In this document: in pieces, positions 26,846-35,084 of the stretch
How the letters are laid out: every line of letters begins with the position of its first letter
How positions within the stretch are numbered: position 1 is the first letter of the stretch
NCBI GenBank assembly: GCA_964542645.1
Contig: CAZIUG010000003.1
Coordinates: forward strand, 222,529 to 286,528
Direction of reading: 5' to 3'
Length of the DNA stretch: 64,000 nt
Source: Moanibacter sp964542645
GTDB taxonomy: Bacteria; Verrucomicrobiota; Verrucomicrobiia; Opitutales; UBA2987
Program-made: the position numbers and the translations under genes
Notes under the pieces: model-generated
Databases searched by the model: none
What the model was told of the DNA's origin: nothing
What the model saw: only the letters and a program-made list of their open reading frames with translations

Positions 26846-28658
26846 CGAATGGGCTGGAACTTGAGAATACGGGTTTGATGTGGAGCGAATTCTGTAACTC
26901 AAACTGGCGTTCTGCCTTATTGTCTCCCTGCCATCGCCTGATGTCGAAGAAGCTGACATAGATAATAAGAGAAAAGAGCAGGAGCATGAAAATCCCCTGA
27001 GTTCTAACAATGACACCTGGGGGGAGTGGTTTGCCCCGGATTTTAGCCAAGGTGGCAAAGGCGATATGCCCCCCGTCCAGGACGGGGATAGGCAGGAGAT
27101 TAAGGATGGCAAGATTTATGTTTAGAAGGCAGACAAACCAGAGGACGAGCCGGATGTCGATCTTCGAAAGCTGATCGATCGCCCTAATAATACCCGGAGG
27201 CCCACTCAGATTGCGGAATCCGATGTCTGAATTCGTGCTGACAAGACTACCGAGAACTTGAAGGGTTGTTTGGATGATTTCAGTAAACTGTTCAATGGGA
27301 TTGAGGTATATGGTCATCTGCCGGCCACCTAGTTGGGCGCCAATCATGGGTCTTTTCTGAGGAGAAATTAGCGATGCAGATGCGGTGCCAAGGATCGCAA
27401 AATGTTTGGTTTCATTTTCCCGTTCAATTATCAGGCTCAAGGTCCCTTCGGGACTCTCGTTGACTAACTCGACCCAGGAGGCAAGAGAGGTGTAAGAACT
27501 CCTACTCACGGATTGAATGCGATCGCCGCTTGATATGCCGGAGAAGACGAGACCGGTAGGGTCATCAAGGTGATGAACCGTGAGGACGGAGGGAGACGAA
27601 GGATTCGCAGGATCTGGCCTTTCATCCAACCGGTAAATTGGTTGTAGGGTGAGAGTGGCTTCACGTTTGATATCTTTAACAGTCAGTTTTCCTAGTGGTT
27701 TCGTGAAAGCGACGGCTTCTGGTTCAATCGCAGTATCGAATATATCTCCATTTCGGTCGATTGTGAGAACAACACTGCGATCGCCTGTTTCGATCAGATA
27801 TTCGATAAAACTTCTAAGCGAAAACATTTTGATGCCGTCGATAGCTAACACTTGGTCATCGATTTTGAGACCTGATCGGGAAGCTGGTGAATCATCTTCG
27901 ATTCGCTTTACGATCAAGGAATGGGCTGGACGAATATCTATTAGTCGGAGACGTTCACCAGATGCAGGATTGATTTCTGCCAACTGTGGGAACACATCAA
28001 GTTTGAAAATTCTCCCATCTCTTTCTATTGCAAAGACTGCCTTAGGACTTCCCGTATCGTCGCGTCCTGAGCCGGTGATTAGCGTATGGATTAACTCAGA
28101 GAAATTCGAAACCTTTTGGTCATCGATAGCGAGGACCCTATCGCCCGGTCTTAAACCAGCGGCAAAAGCCGGGCCTTCCACCTCGGTGTTTTCATCTAGA
28201 GTCAGCGTTTTGCCCACATGGCCAATTACTGTTGTCTGTGCTTCTTCACTGGATGGTTGACCGACTCCCCAAAGGATGGAAGAGATGACGAAGGCAAAGA
28301 TAATGTTGAATACGGCCCCCATAACTGCGACAATCAGTTTGTCTGTAAAGGAAATTGGTGGAAGTTCCTCCGCCGATTGGTCGTGCCTTCCCTCAACTGC
28401 TCCGAGTTCAGCTAATTGGGGAAGGGCTACGTAGCCGCCAATTGGAAGGATAGATATGCAATACTCGATTCCGCTGCGGTTCCAGGATATTATTTTGGGA
28501 CCGAAGCCGATAGAGAATCTCTCAATTTTGAGCCCTCGTTTTTTCGCCGCAAGGAAATGACCGAGCTCGTGGACAAATATGGATCCACCGAAGAGCAGGA
28601 TTATGAGAAAAAGTGACCACGTGTTCGCAAATAGTGGCTGTATCACTTCAGGATTCAT
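26835..28658 (-). CDS. rseP: RseP-type site-2 zinc metalloprotease with extra PDZ-like domain
   Basis: A 607-residue intramembrane protease that cleaves anti-sigma factors or remnant signal peptides. The zinc site is HELGH at 30-34 in the first helix and the second active-site element is PVLDGGHIA near the C-terminus. The periplasmic region holds two clear PDZ domains (AFAAGLRPGDRVLAIDD near 170, PASRSGLKIDDQVLAIDG near 270) and a weaker third near 370-430 (GISSGDRIQSV). Common RseP proteins are about 450 residues with two. It lies between dxr (19-base gap) and ispG (11-base overlap), a frequent arrangement. Confidence 0.93.
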   Translation of the reverse strand: MNPEVIQPLFANTWSLFLIILLFGGSIFVHELGHFLAAKKRGLKIERFSIGFGPKIISWNRSGIEYCISILPIGGYVALPQLAELGAVEGRHDQSAEELPPISFTDKLIVAVMGAVFNIIFAFVISSILWGVGQPSSEEAQTTVIGHVGKTLTLDENTEVEGPAFAAGLRPGDRVLAIDDQKVSNFSELIHTLITGSGRDDTGSPKAVFAIERDGRIFKLDVFPQLAEINPASGERLRLIDIRPAHSLIVKRIEDDSPASRSGLKIDDQVLAIDGIKMFSLRSFIEYLIETGDRSVVLTIDRNGDIFDTAIEPEAVAFTKPLGKLTVKDIKREATLTLQPIYRLDERPDPANPSSPSVLTVHHLDDPTGLVFSGISSGDRIQSVSRSSYTSLASWVELVNESPEGTLSLIIERENETKHFAILGTASASLISPQKRPMIGAQLGGRQMTIYLNPIEQFTEIIQTTLQVLGSLVSTNSDIGFRNLSGPPGIIRAIDQLSKIDIRLVLWFVCLLNINLAILNLLPIPVLDGGHIAFATLAKIRGKPLPPGVIVRTQGIFMLLLFSLIIYVSFFDIRRWQGDNKAERQFELQNSLHIKPVFSSSSPFDDQ

Positions 28659-28676
28659 TTGTATGGAAGTTTCAGA

Positions 28677-29849
28677 TTAGTCCGAGGAAAAACTTAGCAC
28701 CAGTTCTTTTCCCAGGGATCGGGCGGCAGAATCAGCGGCGATCACATCATCGAGATTAGCAGGGTCGAGGTTTCTTGTCTTTTGTAGCGACTCTTCGATG
28801 ATCTCAGCAATTTCGAGATATTTGATGGAGCCGCGCAAAAAAGCAGATACAGCAACCTCGTTCACAGCATTGAACACAGTCGGAGCTATACCTTCAGCTT
28901 CCATCGCTTCACGCGCTAAACGTAGGCAAGGAAATCTGTCGTGATCTGGGGGGTGAAACTCGAGCCCCCAAGTTTGGGCAAAGTCAAGAGATTCATCAAC
29001 TCCCGGCGCTCTATGGGGGTAAATTAAAGCATTTTGAATTGCAAATGTCATGGAGGGGGGGGAAAGCTGCGCAATAATGGAACCATCAACAAATTCAACT
29101 AACGAATGGACGATACTTTGGGGGTGAATGACAACCTCAATTCTCTTCGCCGCATCGCCAAAGAGCCATTTTGCCTCTATAAGTTCCAACCCTTTGTTCG
29201 CCATGGTCGAAGAGTCGACAGTAATTTTAGTACCCATTGACCAATTTGGGTGCTTAGTTGCGTCTGCCGGTCGAATTGACTTCATTTGATCACGGGTAAA
29301 GTTACGGAAAGGACCCCCGGAGGCGGTTAGGATTATCCTAGCTACTTCACTGGACTTTTTCCCATCGAGGCACTGAAAGATGGCGTTGTGTTCGCTGTCA
29401 ATGGGGAGAATGCGAGAATTGAATTGCTGGGTTGCTGCGGTGACAAATTTACCCGCCATCACCATCACCTCCTTGCTTGCCAGAGCGATTTCTTTTCCAG
29501 CAGCGATAGCGGCGAGGCTCGGTTCCAGACCCATAGTCCCAACTATAGCTACGACTACCGTATCGACATCGGGATGAGTTGCGACTTCGTTCAAGCCTTC
29601 TATGCCGCTTCCCAGTGTGACTGAGTTCTCGAAGAGGTTGTCTCTTTTAGCTTGGCGGTAAGCAAGGGGATCAAAAATCGCAGCGACTGAGACTTTGAAT
29701 TCTTTGGCAATTTCAGCGAGACGCAAAGATTGAGAATTGCCTGCTATTCCTACTAGGCGAAGACGGTCTGGATTTGCGCGAATAACTCGAAGTGTACTAG
29801 CTCCGATTGATCCGGTTGCACCGAGTAGGGCGATGTTCTTGGGGCGCAT
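28677..29849 (-). CDS. dxr: 1-deoxy-D-xylulose 5-phosphate reductoisomerase
   Basis: A 390-residue enzyme making MEP from DXP with NADPH, the first committed step of the MEP pathway. The NADPH motif GATGSIGASTLRVI is at 10-23; LPIDSEHNAIFQCLDG and SGGPFRNF are the metal- and substrate-binding segments; MGTKITVDSSTMANKGLELIEA follows. First gene of a dxr-rseP-ispG operon that places two MEP enzymes together. Confidence 0.97.
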   Translation of the reverse strand: MRPKNIALLGATGSIGASTLRVIRANPDRLRLVGIAGNSQSLRLAEIAKEFKVSVAAIFDPLAYRQAKRDNLFENSVTLGSGIEGLNEVATHPDVDTVVVAIVGTMGLEPSLAAIAAGKEIALASKEVMVMAGKFVTAATQQFNSRILPIDSEHNAIFQCLDGKKSSEVARIILTASGGPFRNFTRDQMKSIRPADATKHPNWSMGTKITVDSSTMANKGLELIEAKWLFGDAAKRIEVVIHPQSIVHSLVEFVDGSIIAQLSPPSMTFAIQNALIYPHRAPGVDESLDFAQTWGLEFHPPDHDRFPCLRLAREAMEAEGIAPTVFNAVNEVAVSAFLRGSIKYLEIAEIIEESLQKTRNLDPANLDDVIAADSAARSLGKELVLSFSSD

Positions 29850-30165
29850 GATGATGAGTGACTATGGGATCTGATACACTAGTTGCAGAAGAAGAGAATA
29901 GGTAACGCGAGGCGGGGATATAAGAAAACAACGATTGCTTGGACGACAACGAATAAAGAAAAGGTACCACATGGTAGAGGGAGAGAAAACGCAACCGATT
30001 ACTGGACCTCATCGAATCGTAACGGCCAGCGCAATCTTTTGATTCTCCGATCTAAGTTTTAGGAAGACACTCCATATCCAGATAAGCTAAAGTTGAAACT
30101 TAAACTTAAAGTTCCTTATTCGATGAGGTCCTATCTGAGTGTTCAAAGCGAATAAGGATCGATTC
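29850..30165. other. Intergenic region cdsA-dxr with an inverted repeat
   Basis: No gene found. A ten-base perfect inverted repeat (TCCTTATTCG at 30113-30122, CGAATAAGGA at 30149-30158, 26-base loop) sits just past the cdsA stop. It is a possible end-of-operon hairpin, but no T run follows on the minus strand. Next to it is a TTAAACTTAAAGTT-type repeat stretch at about 30090-30113. cdsA and dxr are usually adjacent in related operons; here the spacer suggests that dxr has its own promoter. Confidence 0.4.
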
Positions 30166-30978
30166 TTAGCTGAGCAAAAAGACTCGAATCAGAACGTAGC
30201 CGCAGGGAGCACTGATAAGTAGGCTGTCAGCAAGATCAAGGGCACCTCCGATTCCAGGAATAATTGTCCCTGAATCTTTCTGGTGAGCCAAGCGTTTCAG
30301 GTGCGATTGAACAAGATCTGACACAACCGCAGTTGCCGCGATTGGAAAAGCAAGGAGAACAGCGGAGGCAGGTGAGAATAATTGAGGCAGGTGGTTCTTG
30401 AATGCGAGAGCATATGCGGCCCCAGCAAGCCCGGATATGACAATTCCACCGATCGCGCCTTCCCAAGTCTTATTCGGGCTCGTCTTGGGCGCCATCTTTC
30501 TTCTGCCAATAGCTTTCCCGACGAGAAGACCTCCGACGTCGGTGAATTTAGCAGTCAGAATAAGCCAGACGGCAAGAAGTAAACCTTCTTTTCTGTCACT
30601 CGTTAGATTAAGGGTAAGAACGATAAAGCTGAGAGCGAAAGGAATGCATAGAATTCCAAAGAGTGTTACGGCTACTTTTCTAGTAATTGACGATCGACTA
30701 AATTCGGCTAGTGCCGTGGAGGCCAGGAAGACGAGAGAAAGAATAATGAAAAACTGGAAGGTTCCGAAATAAGAAACGAGGATAAGAAACGTTCCAAGAG
30801 CTGCTCCTGAATGGACGTATCCAGGCCTTCCGGACTTTTCGAGTAGTGCGTAGAATTCAGACTGTGCTAGGATGGAAAGAGAAACTATCAGAAGAAGTCC
30901 AGCAATAGGACCGAAGAGGAAAAGAACGACTATAGTTGCGCTCCAAAGGACCAGGGTACTGAGAACTCTAGGTATCAC
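30166..30978 (-). CDS. cdsA: Phosphatidate cytidylyltransferase
   Basis: A 270-residue integral membrane enzyme that makes CDP-diacylglycerol, the precursor of phospholipids. Seven to eight helices are evident. The signature KFTDVGGLLVGKAIGRRKMAPKTSPNKTWEG region lies near 145-175 and the CdsA signature SHLKRLAHQKDSGTIIPG and GGALDLADSL near 228-252. Starts at GTG 30978, which overlaps the uppS stop (GTGA), so the two are coupled. Confidence 0.94.
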   Translation of the reverse strand: MIPRVLSTLVLWSATIVVLFLFGPIAGLLLIVSLSILAQSEFYALLEKSGRPGYVHSGAALGTFLILVSYFGTFQFFIILSLVFLASTALAEFSRSSITRKVAVTLFGILCIPFALSFIVLTLNLTSDRKEGLLLAVWLILTAKFTDVGGLLVGKAIGRRKMAPKTSPNKTWEGAIGGIVISGLAGAAYALAFKNHLPQLFSPASAVLLAFPIAATAVVSDLVQSHLKRLAHQKDSGTIIPGIGGALDLADSLLISAPCGYVLIRVFLLS

Positions 30979-31721
30979 TTGTTAAGGAGGGGGTCGGGAA
31001 GAGAGTTTTTCACCTGATCACCCGTCATCCCGAAGCGGCGCTCTTTTTTCTTGTAACTCGTAATAGCTTCCTCGAAGTCCTCAGGACTGAAGTCGGGCCA
31101 GAGTTTTTTGGAAAAAATCCATTCCGCATATGCTCCTTGGAGCAGAAGGAAATTACTCAGGCGTGTCTCCCCAGAGGTTCTGATGATCAGGTCTGGATCT
31201 GGAATATCCCAAGTATAGAGATAGCTAGAGAATCGTTTCCAATTAAGGTCCTTGGGTTGCTCTCTTCCTTCCCTAGCTGCATCGATATAAGCTTTCACTG
31301 CATCAACAACCTCCGAGCGTGAGCCATAGTTTAAGGCGAGGACAAATGTCCCCTCAGAAAAGTTTGATGTCTCTTGTACGGTTTGACGGAGAACTTTCTG
31401 AATATTGGCGGGGAAATCTTCAATTCGTCCAATCACCTTCAGACGTATTTGATGTTGGCGTAACTCTTGGACATGTCTTTTAAGGAAGTTTTCCAGCAAG
31501 TTCAGGAGAAGCCCCACCTCTTTCTGTGGCCGAGCCCAATTCTCGGCTGAAAAGGCAAAAGCTGTTAGGTAGTGGATTCCTAGGGATTTAGCGCATCGCA
31601 GGATACGACGGAGATTTTCAACCCCATTTCGGTGTCCTTCGTTGCGGGGCAATCCCCTTTTTTGGGCCCACCTCCCATTCCCATCCATGATGATTCCCAC
31701 GTGATTGGGTTTGTTCTCCAT
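30975..31721 (-). CDS. uppS: Undecaprenyl diphosphate synthase (isoprenyl transferase)
   Basis: A cis-prenyltransferase building the C55 lipid carrier for peptidoglycan and glycan export. ATG 31721 gives 248 residues, with AAGGAGAGG upstream; a longer TTG start at 31763 is less likely. Motifs: GIIMDGNGRWAQKRGLPR near residue 9 with the catalytic Asp, GHRNGVENLR, TAFAFSAENWARP, and IRTSGETRLSNFLLLQ plus AEWIFSKKLWPDF at the C-terminal side. Coupled to cdsA by a GTGA overlap, linking lipid-carrier and phospholipid synthesis. Confidence 0.96.
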   Translation of the reverse strand: MENKPNHVGIIMDGNGRWAQKRGLPRNEGHRNGVENLRRILRCAKSLGIHYLTAFAFSAENWARPQKEVGLLLNLLENFLKRHVQELRQHQIRLKVIGRIEDFPANIQKVLRQTVQETSNFSEGTFVLALNYGSRSEVVDAVKAYIDAAREGREQPKDLNWKRFSSYLYTWDIPDPDLIIRTSGETRLSNFLLLQGAYAEWIFSKKLWPDFSPEDFEEAITSYKKKERRFGMTGDQVKNSLPDPLLNK

Positions 31722-31762
31722 GACCGATCCGACCCTCTCCTTCAGAAATAATTTTCCCGGCA

Positions 31763-31792
31763 ATAGTAAAGGGCTTTTCGTAAAAAGAGCAA
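31763..31792 (-). promoter_or_regulatory. Possible sigma70-type promoter for uppS-cdsA
   Basis: Reading the minus strand, TTGCTC (31792-31787) and TACTAT (31768-31763) are separated by 18 bases and resemble -35 and -10 elements. Transcription would begin about 35 bases before the uppS ATG at 31721. Identified by eye only. Confidence 0.3.
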
Positions 31793-32206
31793 AAGGAAAG
31801 CGTTGGATCTTATATAGACGGGGGAATGTGGTGCTGTACGGTACGGGGAATAGCGAGGATATGGGAAGAGAGCGGGTGTCCTAATTGAGATAAGAGTACA
31901 TCCAATGCAATGCGAAAGGGTTCAAACCGAGAACGATTGTAATTTGCCTAATAGTGCACCAATATGCTATTAACCTTTGAAGCGATATAGAGTTTAAGAA
32001 AGATCGGGATACTTTTGAAGTTCGGAATGGCAGCCAATATCTTCAGATTTATACGAGGGTTCAAGCGATGAGGGATATTTCAGCCTAAAAGGGTTTTGGA
32101 TGTGGCAATTGTAGCCTTCATGATCCAGACTTAAGCAGTCAGGTTTCGAATCACTAGGCTTGCCGAAGTTAGGTTATCGTTGATATTGTTTCAGTAAAAG
32201 GAAGGG
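31764..32206. other. Divergent intergenic region uppS/sufS
   Basis: These 443 bases separate two divergent operons. Apart from the possible uppS promoter at its left end I see no gene, hairpin with T run or repeat. The sufS start is preceded by a purine-rich AAAAGGAAGGG ribosome-binding site. Confidence 0.5.
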
Positions 32207-33460
32207 ATGAGAGAATTAGGGCAAAACAAAAGACTAAATGTTGGAATCGATGTGCAATCAGTTCGGAAGGATTTTCCAATCTTGGAAACCAACATTGATG
32301 GAAAGCCCCTAGTCTACTTAGACAACGCAGCCACGGCGCACAAGCCCGAGGTGGTAATTCTTCGGGAAACCGAATTCTATACACACCAGAATGCAAATAT
32401 TCATCGGGGAATTCATCGTCTCAGTGAGATTGCTTCGGATGAATATGAGCGAGCTCGGAGAAGAATCGCTCAATTTTTTAATGTGGCTCATGCAGAGGAG
32501 ATCGTCTTCGTCCGAGGAACTACGGAGGGTGTCAATCTCGTAGCGAATTCCTTTGGGCGAAAGTTTATTAAGGAAGGGGATCATGTAGTTGTTTCGATTC
32601 TTGAGCACCATTCGAATTTTATTCCTTGGCAGCAGATGGCGGAGGAACGAGGGGCGGTTTTTCAAGTAATCCCTATGGACGATAAAGGGGTTCTCGATCT
32701 TGAAGTCTACGAGGCGATGCTTAGTGAGCGTACTAAGATTGTGGCCTTGACTCATATCTCGAATGCGATCGGAACGGTAAATCCGATCAAAGAGATGATT
32801 CAATTGGCGCACGCGAGAGGGATCCCAGTATTGATCGATGGGGCGCAGTCAACACCTCATATGAAGGTGGATGTGACTGATCTAGACTGTGACTTTTTCG
32901 TCTTTTCCGGACACAAAGTCTTTGGCCCTACGGGGATCGGAGTTCTTTACGGGAAAGAAAGGTGGCTCGACGAGATGCCGCCGTATCAAGTAGGGGGCGG
33001 AACGATTCGAACGGTGACTGTGGAGGAAACGGAGTTCCTTGATCCACCCGCAAAATTCGAAGCTGGTACTCCAAACATTGGGGGGGCTATCGGATTAGCA
33101 ACCGCATTCGACTACATTGAGGAACTGGGTATGGAGAGGATTATGAATTACGAAAATGAGTTGTATTACTATGCAAGGGAGAAGCTAGGAGCGCTACCGG
33201 GTTTAGTTTTGTGGGGCGATGGTTCCGAAATTGCGGCAGTCCTTTCATTTGGAATCGAAGGCGTCCATTCTCACGATATCAGTACTTTTTTGGACAGTGA
33301 AGGTGTTGCCATTCGTGCTGGACATCATTGTGCGAAGCCTCTCATGAGCCGTTTAGGAATACCTGGAACCGCGCGTGCCTCTTTTTGTTTCTACAATACC
33401 AAGGAGGAGATTGACCATCTTGCTGATGGTATCCTCAAAATATCCAAATTTTTCAGCTGA
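32207..33460 (+). CDS. sufS: Group II cysteine desulfurase (SufS/CsdA)
   Basis: A 417-residue PLP enzyme that removes sulfur from cysteine for iron-sulfur cluster assembly. The PLP lysine is Lys237 (FSGHKVFGPTG), the catalytic cysteine Cys375 (AGHHCAKPL), and PLVYLDNAATAHKP near 34-47 and IDGAQSTPHM near 210-219 are typical of the SufS group. Preceded by AAAAGGAAGGG just before the ATG. Its TGA overlaps the sufU ATG by one base, so desulfurase and acceptor are coupled. No sufBCD genes are in the window. Confidence 0.95.
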   Translation: MRELGQNKRLNVGIDVQSVRKDFPILETNIDGKPLVYLDNAATAHKPEVVILRETEFYTHQNANIHRGIHRLSEIASDEYERARRRIAQFFNVAHAEEIVFVRGTTEGVNLVANSFGRKFIKEGDHVVVSILEHHSNFIPWQQMAEERGAVFQVIPMDDKGVLDLEVYEAMLSERTKIVALTHISNAIGTVNPIKEMIQLAHARGIPVLIDGAQSTPHMKVDVTDLDCDFFVFSGHKVFGPTGIGVLYGKERWLDEMPPYQVGGGTIRTVTVEETEFLDPPAKFEAGTPNIGGAIGLATAFDYIEELGMERIMNYENELYYYAREKLGALPGLVLWGDGSEIAAVLSFGIEGVHSHDISTFLDSEGVAIRAGHHCAKPLMSRLGIPGTARASFCFYNTKEEIDHLADGILKISKFFS

Positions 33461-33909
33461 TGGACGAACTATTTGAACTCTACCAAGAGATTATTCTCGA
33501 TCATAATAAGAGACCGAGGAATTACCGTCCTATGTTGGAACACACGCATTCAGCAGATGGACAAAACCCTGTTTGTGGGGATGAGATCACTGTTTATGTG
33601 AGGATGAGTAGTGATGGGATCGAAGACATCTCTTTTCAGGGTGAGGGGTGCGCTATCTCGAAAGCTTCCGCTTCGCTTATGACGAGGCAAGTTAAAGGAA
33701 TGTCTATCGAAGCGGCAATCGAAGAGTTCAGACGGGTTCAGGGGATACTAACAGGATCTGAAAGCGTAGATTTCAGCCTCGAAGAAGTAGGAGATATCGC
33801 TTCGCTCTCAGGGGTGCGCCGATTCCCTGCACGAGTGAAGTGCGCAACTTTGGCATGGCACGCACTGAAAGCAGCATTGGAGGGCACTGAAGCTATCTCT
33901 ACCGAGTGA
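33460..33909 (+). CDS. sufU: SufU-type iron-sulfur scaffold / zinc-dependent sulfurtransferase
   Basis: A 149-residue IscU-fold protein that accepts sulfur from SufS. The conserved ligands Cys39 and Asp41 (NPVCGDEIT), Cys64 (GEGCAISKAS) and Cys128 (RVKCATLAWHAL) are present. The extra segment between the second and third cysteines (about 85-105) is the SufU hallmark that distinguishes it from IscU. Directly coupled to sufS. Confidence 0.93.
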   Translation: MDELFELYQEIILDHNKRPRNYRPMLEHTHSADGQNPVCGDEITVYVRMSSDGIEDISFQGEGCAISKASASLMTRQVKGMSIEAAIEEFRRVQGILTGSESVDFSLEEVGDIASLSGVRRFPARVKCATLAWHALKAALEGTEAISTE

Positions 33910-34241
33910 CCTGGTGCTGTTTTTAGCAACTATGGTGATATTGCCAAGTGGGAACTAAGTAATTTTGACGACCCATGATGTCTCCCAACTTTCGTCTGAT
34001 AAAAATTCAACGGCTGTAAGGGTATCGATGATTCCCCAATTCCTATTTCCAAGGATTGATTTGGTTCTCCTTTCGCGATTCCAATGGGGACCCTCCTATT
34101 AAATGTAGCTGATTTAGGGCCTTCGAACGACCTTCTCGACTCTTCAGCATTTAGAGACAAAGAACACTGGATGCAAGAGAAGCGAATCAAATATCACTCA
34201 GTTCGTTTCGTTTTGATTTGTGTGAGGGTGGGGGAGGATGT
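33910..34241. other. Intergenic region sufU-dapF holding a decayed zinc-ribbon frame
   Basis: Convergent spacer between sufU (plus) and dapF (minus). The only notable content is the minus-strand zinc-ribbon-like remnant at 33930-34190, described separately. No convincing terminator was seen for either flanking gene. Confidence 0.5.
33930..34190 (-). pseudogene. Possible decayed zinc-ribbon protein
   Basis: An 86-codon frame starting at a TTG. Its beginning, IRFSCIQCSLSLNAEESRRS followed by FEGPKSATFNRRVP, resembles small zinc-ribbon proteins of the IRFxCPxC...L...E...CPxC...VP type. The first CxxC is intact, but the second reads GPKS in place of CPxC, so zinc binding should be lost. There is no good start codon or ribosome-binding site. 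The match is by eye; a chance frame cannot be excluded. Confidence 0.35.
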
Positions 34242-35084
34242 CTAGCAGTTGTGTCCTAGTGCTTCTTGTGCGAACTCAACTGATCCGATTCGGGTAACAG
34301 GACCAGTCATTTGAACATCATATTGGTTAGAAAAATCCAGTTCGAGTTGCCCGCCCGGCATGTGAACAATCAACCTATGGTCGACCGCGCCCATTCTAAT
34401 GGCTACTGCGGCGGCAGCGCAACTACTGCTCCCCGATGCGAGGGTATAACCGGCGCCTCTTTCCCAAATTTCAATGCGAATATTCTGTCGGTCCAGGACT
34501 TGGAGGAGTTGGACGTTGGTGCGATTAGGAAAAAGGGAATGATTTTCGAGTAATGGGCCAATTAGTTTAGCTTTTGTGGAAGAGATTTCATCGAGAGGCA
34601 GGACACAATGAGGGTTTCCAATGGAGGCAGCGTAGAATCGATACGTTTCATTGTTTAGTTCGATTATCTCGTCGAGGACTTCCCGAGGCGGGCCGCTGAC
34701 GGGAATTTCCTCACTTCGGAATGTAACTCTTCCCATATCTACGGTGATCGTACGCCCGCCCTCCTTCACAACACACTTTACGCAACCGCCCGCGGTCATC
34801 ACATTAAACGGTTGAAGCGAGACTTTCCCCTTGTCCCAAAGATAGCGAGCGAATATCCTTAGACCGTTACCACTCTTTTCTGCCTCACTCCCATCCGGAT
34901 TGAAAATTTGCAGCCCGAATTCAGCTTCTTCAGATTGGAGGGGTCCAAATAGGATTCCGTCAGAACCAATTCCAAAGTTGCGATGGCAAATCCGCTCGAT
35001 TGTTAGCTTAGAGGGGGGGGGCTGACGGGTAGCATCCAGGACTAGGTAATCGTTTCCCAGGGCGTGGTACTTTTCAAATTTCAT
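34242..35084 (-). CDS. dapF: Diaminopimelate epimerase family protein with serine at both catalytic-cysteine positions
   Basis: A 280-residue DapF-fold protein, normal length, with family segments KYHALGNDYLVLD near 5-17, FNPDGSEAEKSGNGLRIFAR (61-80), ASIGNPHCV (153-161) and ERGAGYTLASGSSSCAAAAV. DapF interconverts LL- and meso-diaminopimelate with two cysteine acid/bases. Here Ser71 stands where CGNG is expected and Ser217 where the ACGTG/ACGSG cysteine is expected; I checked both codons (AGT and TCG). So the enzyme may use another mechanism, be a low-activity variant, or act on another amino acid. Starts with a four-base overlap on rnr. Mpl nearby implies meso-DAP peptidoglycan. Confidence 0.85.
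   Translation of the reverse strand: MKFEKYHALGNDYLVLDATRQPPPSKLTIERICHRNFGIGSDGILFGPLQSEEAEFGLQIFNPDGSEAEKSGNGLRIFARYLWDKGKVSLQPFNVMTAGGCVKCVVKEGGRTITVDMGRVTFRSEEIPVSGPPREVLDEIIELNNETYRFYAASIGNPHCVLPLDEISSTKAKLIGPLLENHSLFPNRTNVQLLQVLDRQNIRIEIWERGAGYTLASGSSSCAAAAVAIRMGAVDHRLIVHMPGGQLELDFSNQYDVQMTGPVTRIGSVEFAQEALGHNC

Noticed and set aside
26846..27112. Longer IspG start giving 781 residues
   Set aside because: The extra 89 codons lie wholly inside rseP and have no similarity to the IspG N-terminus; ATG 26845 matches the family start.
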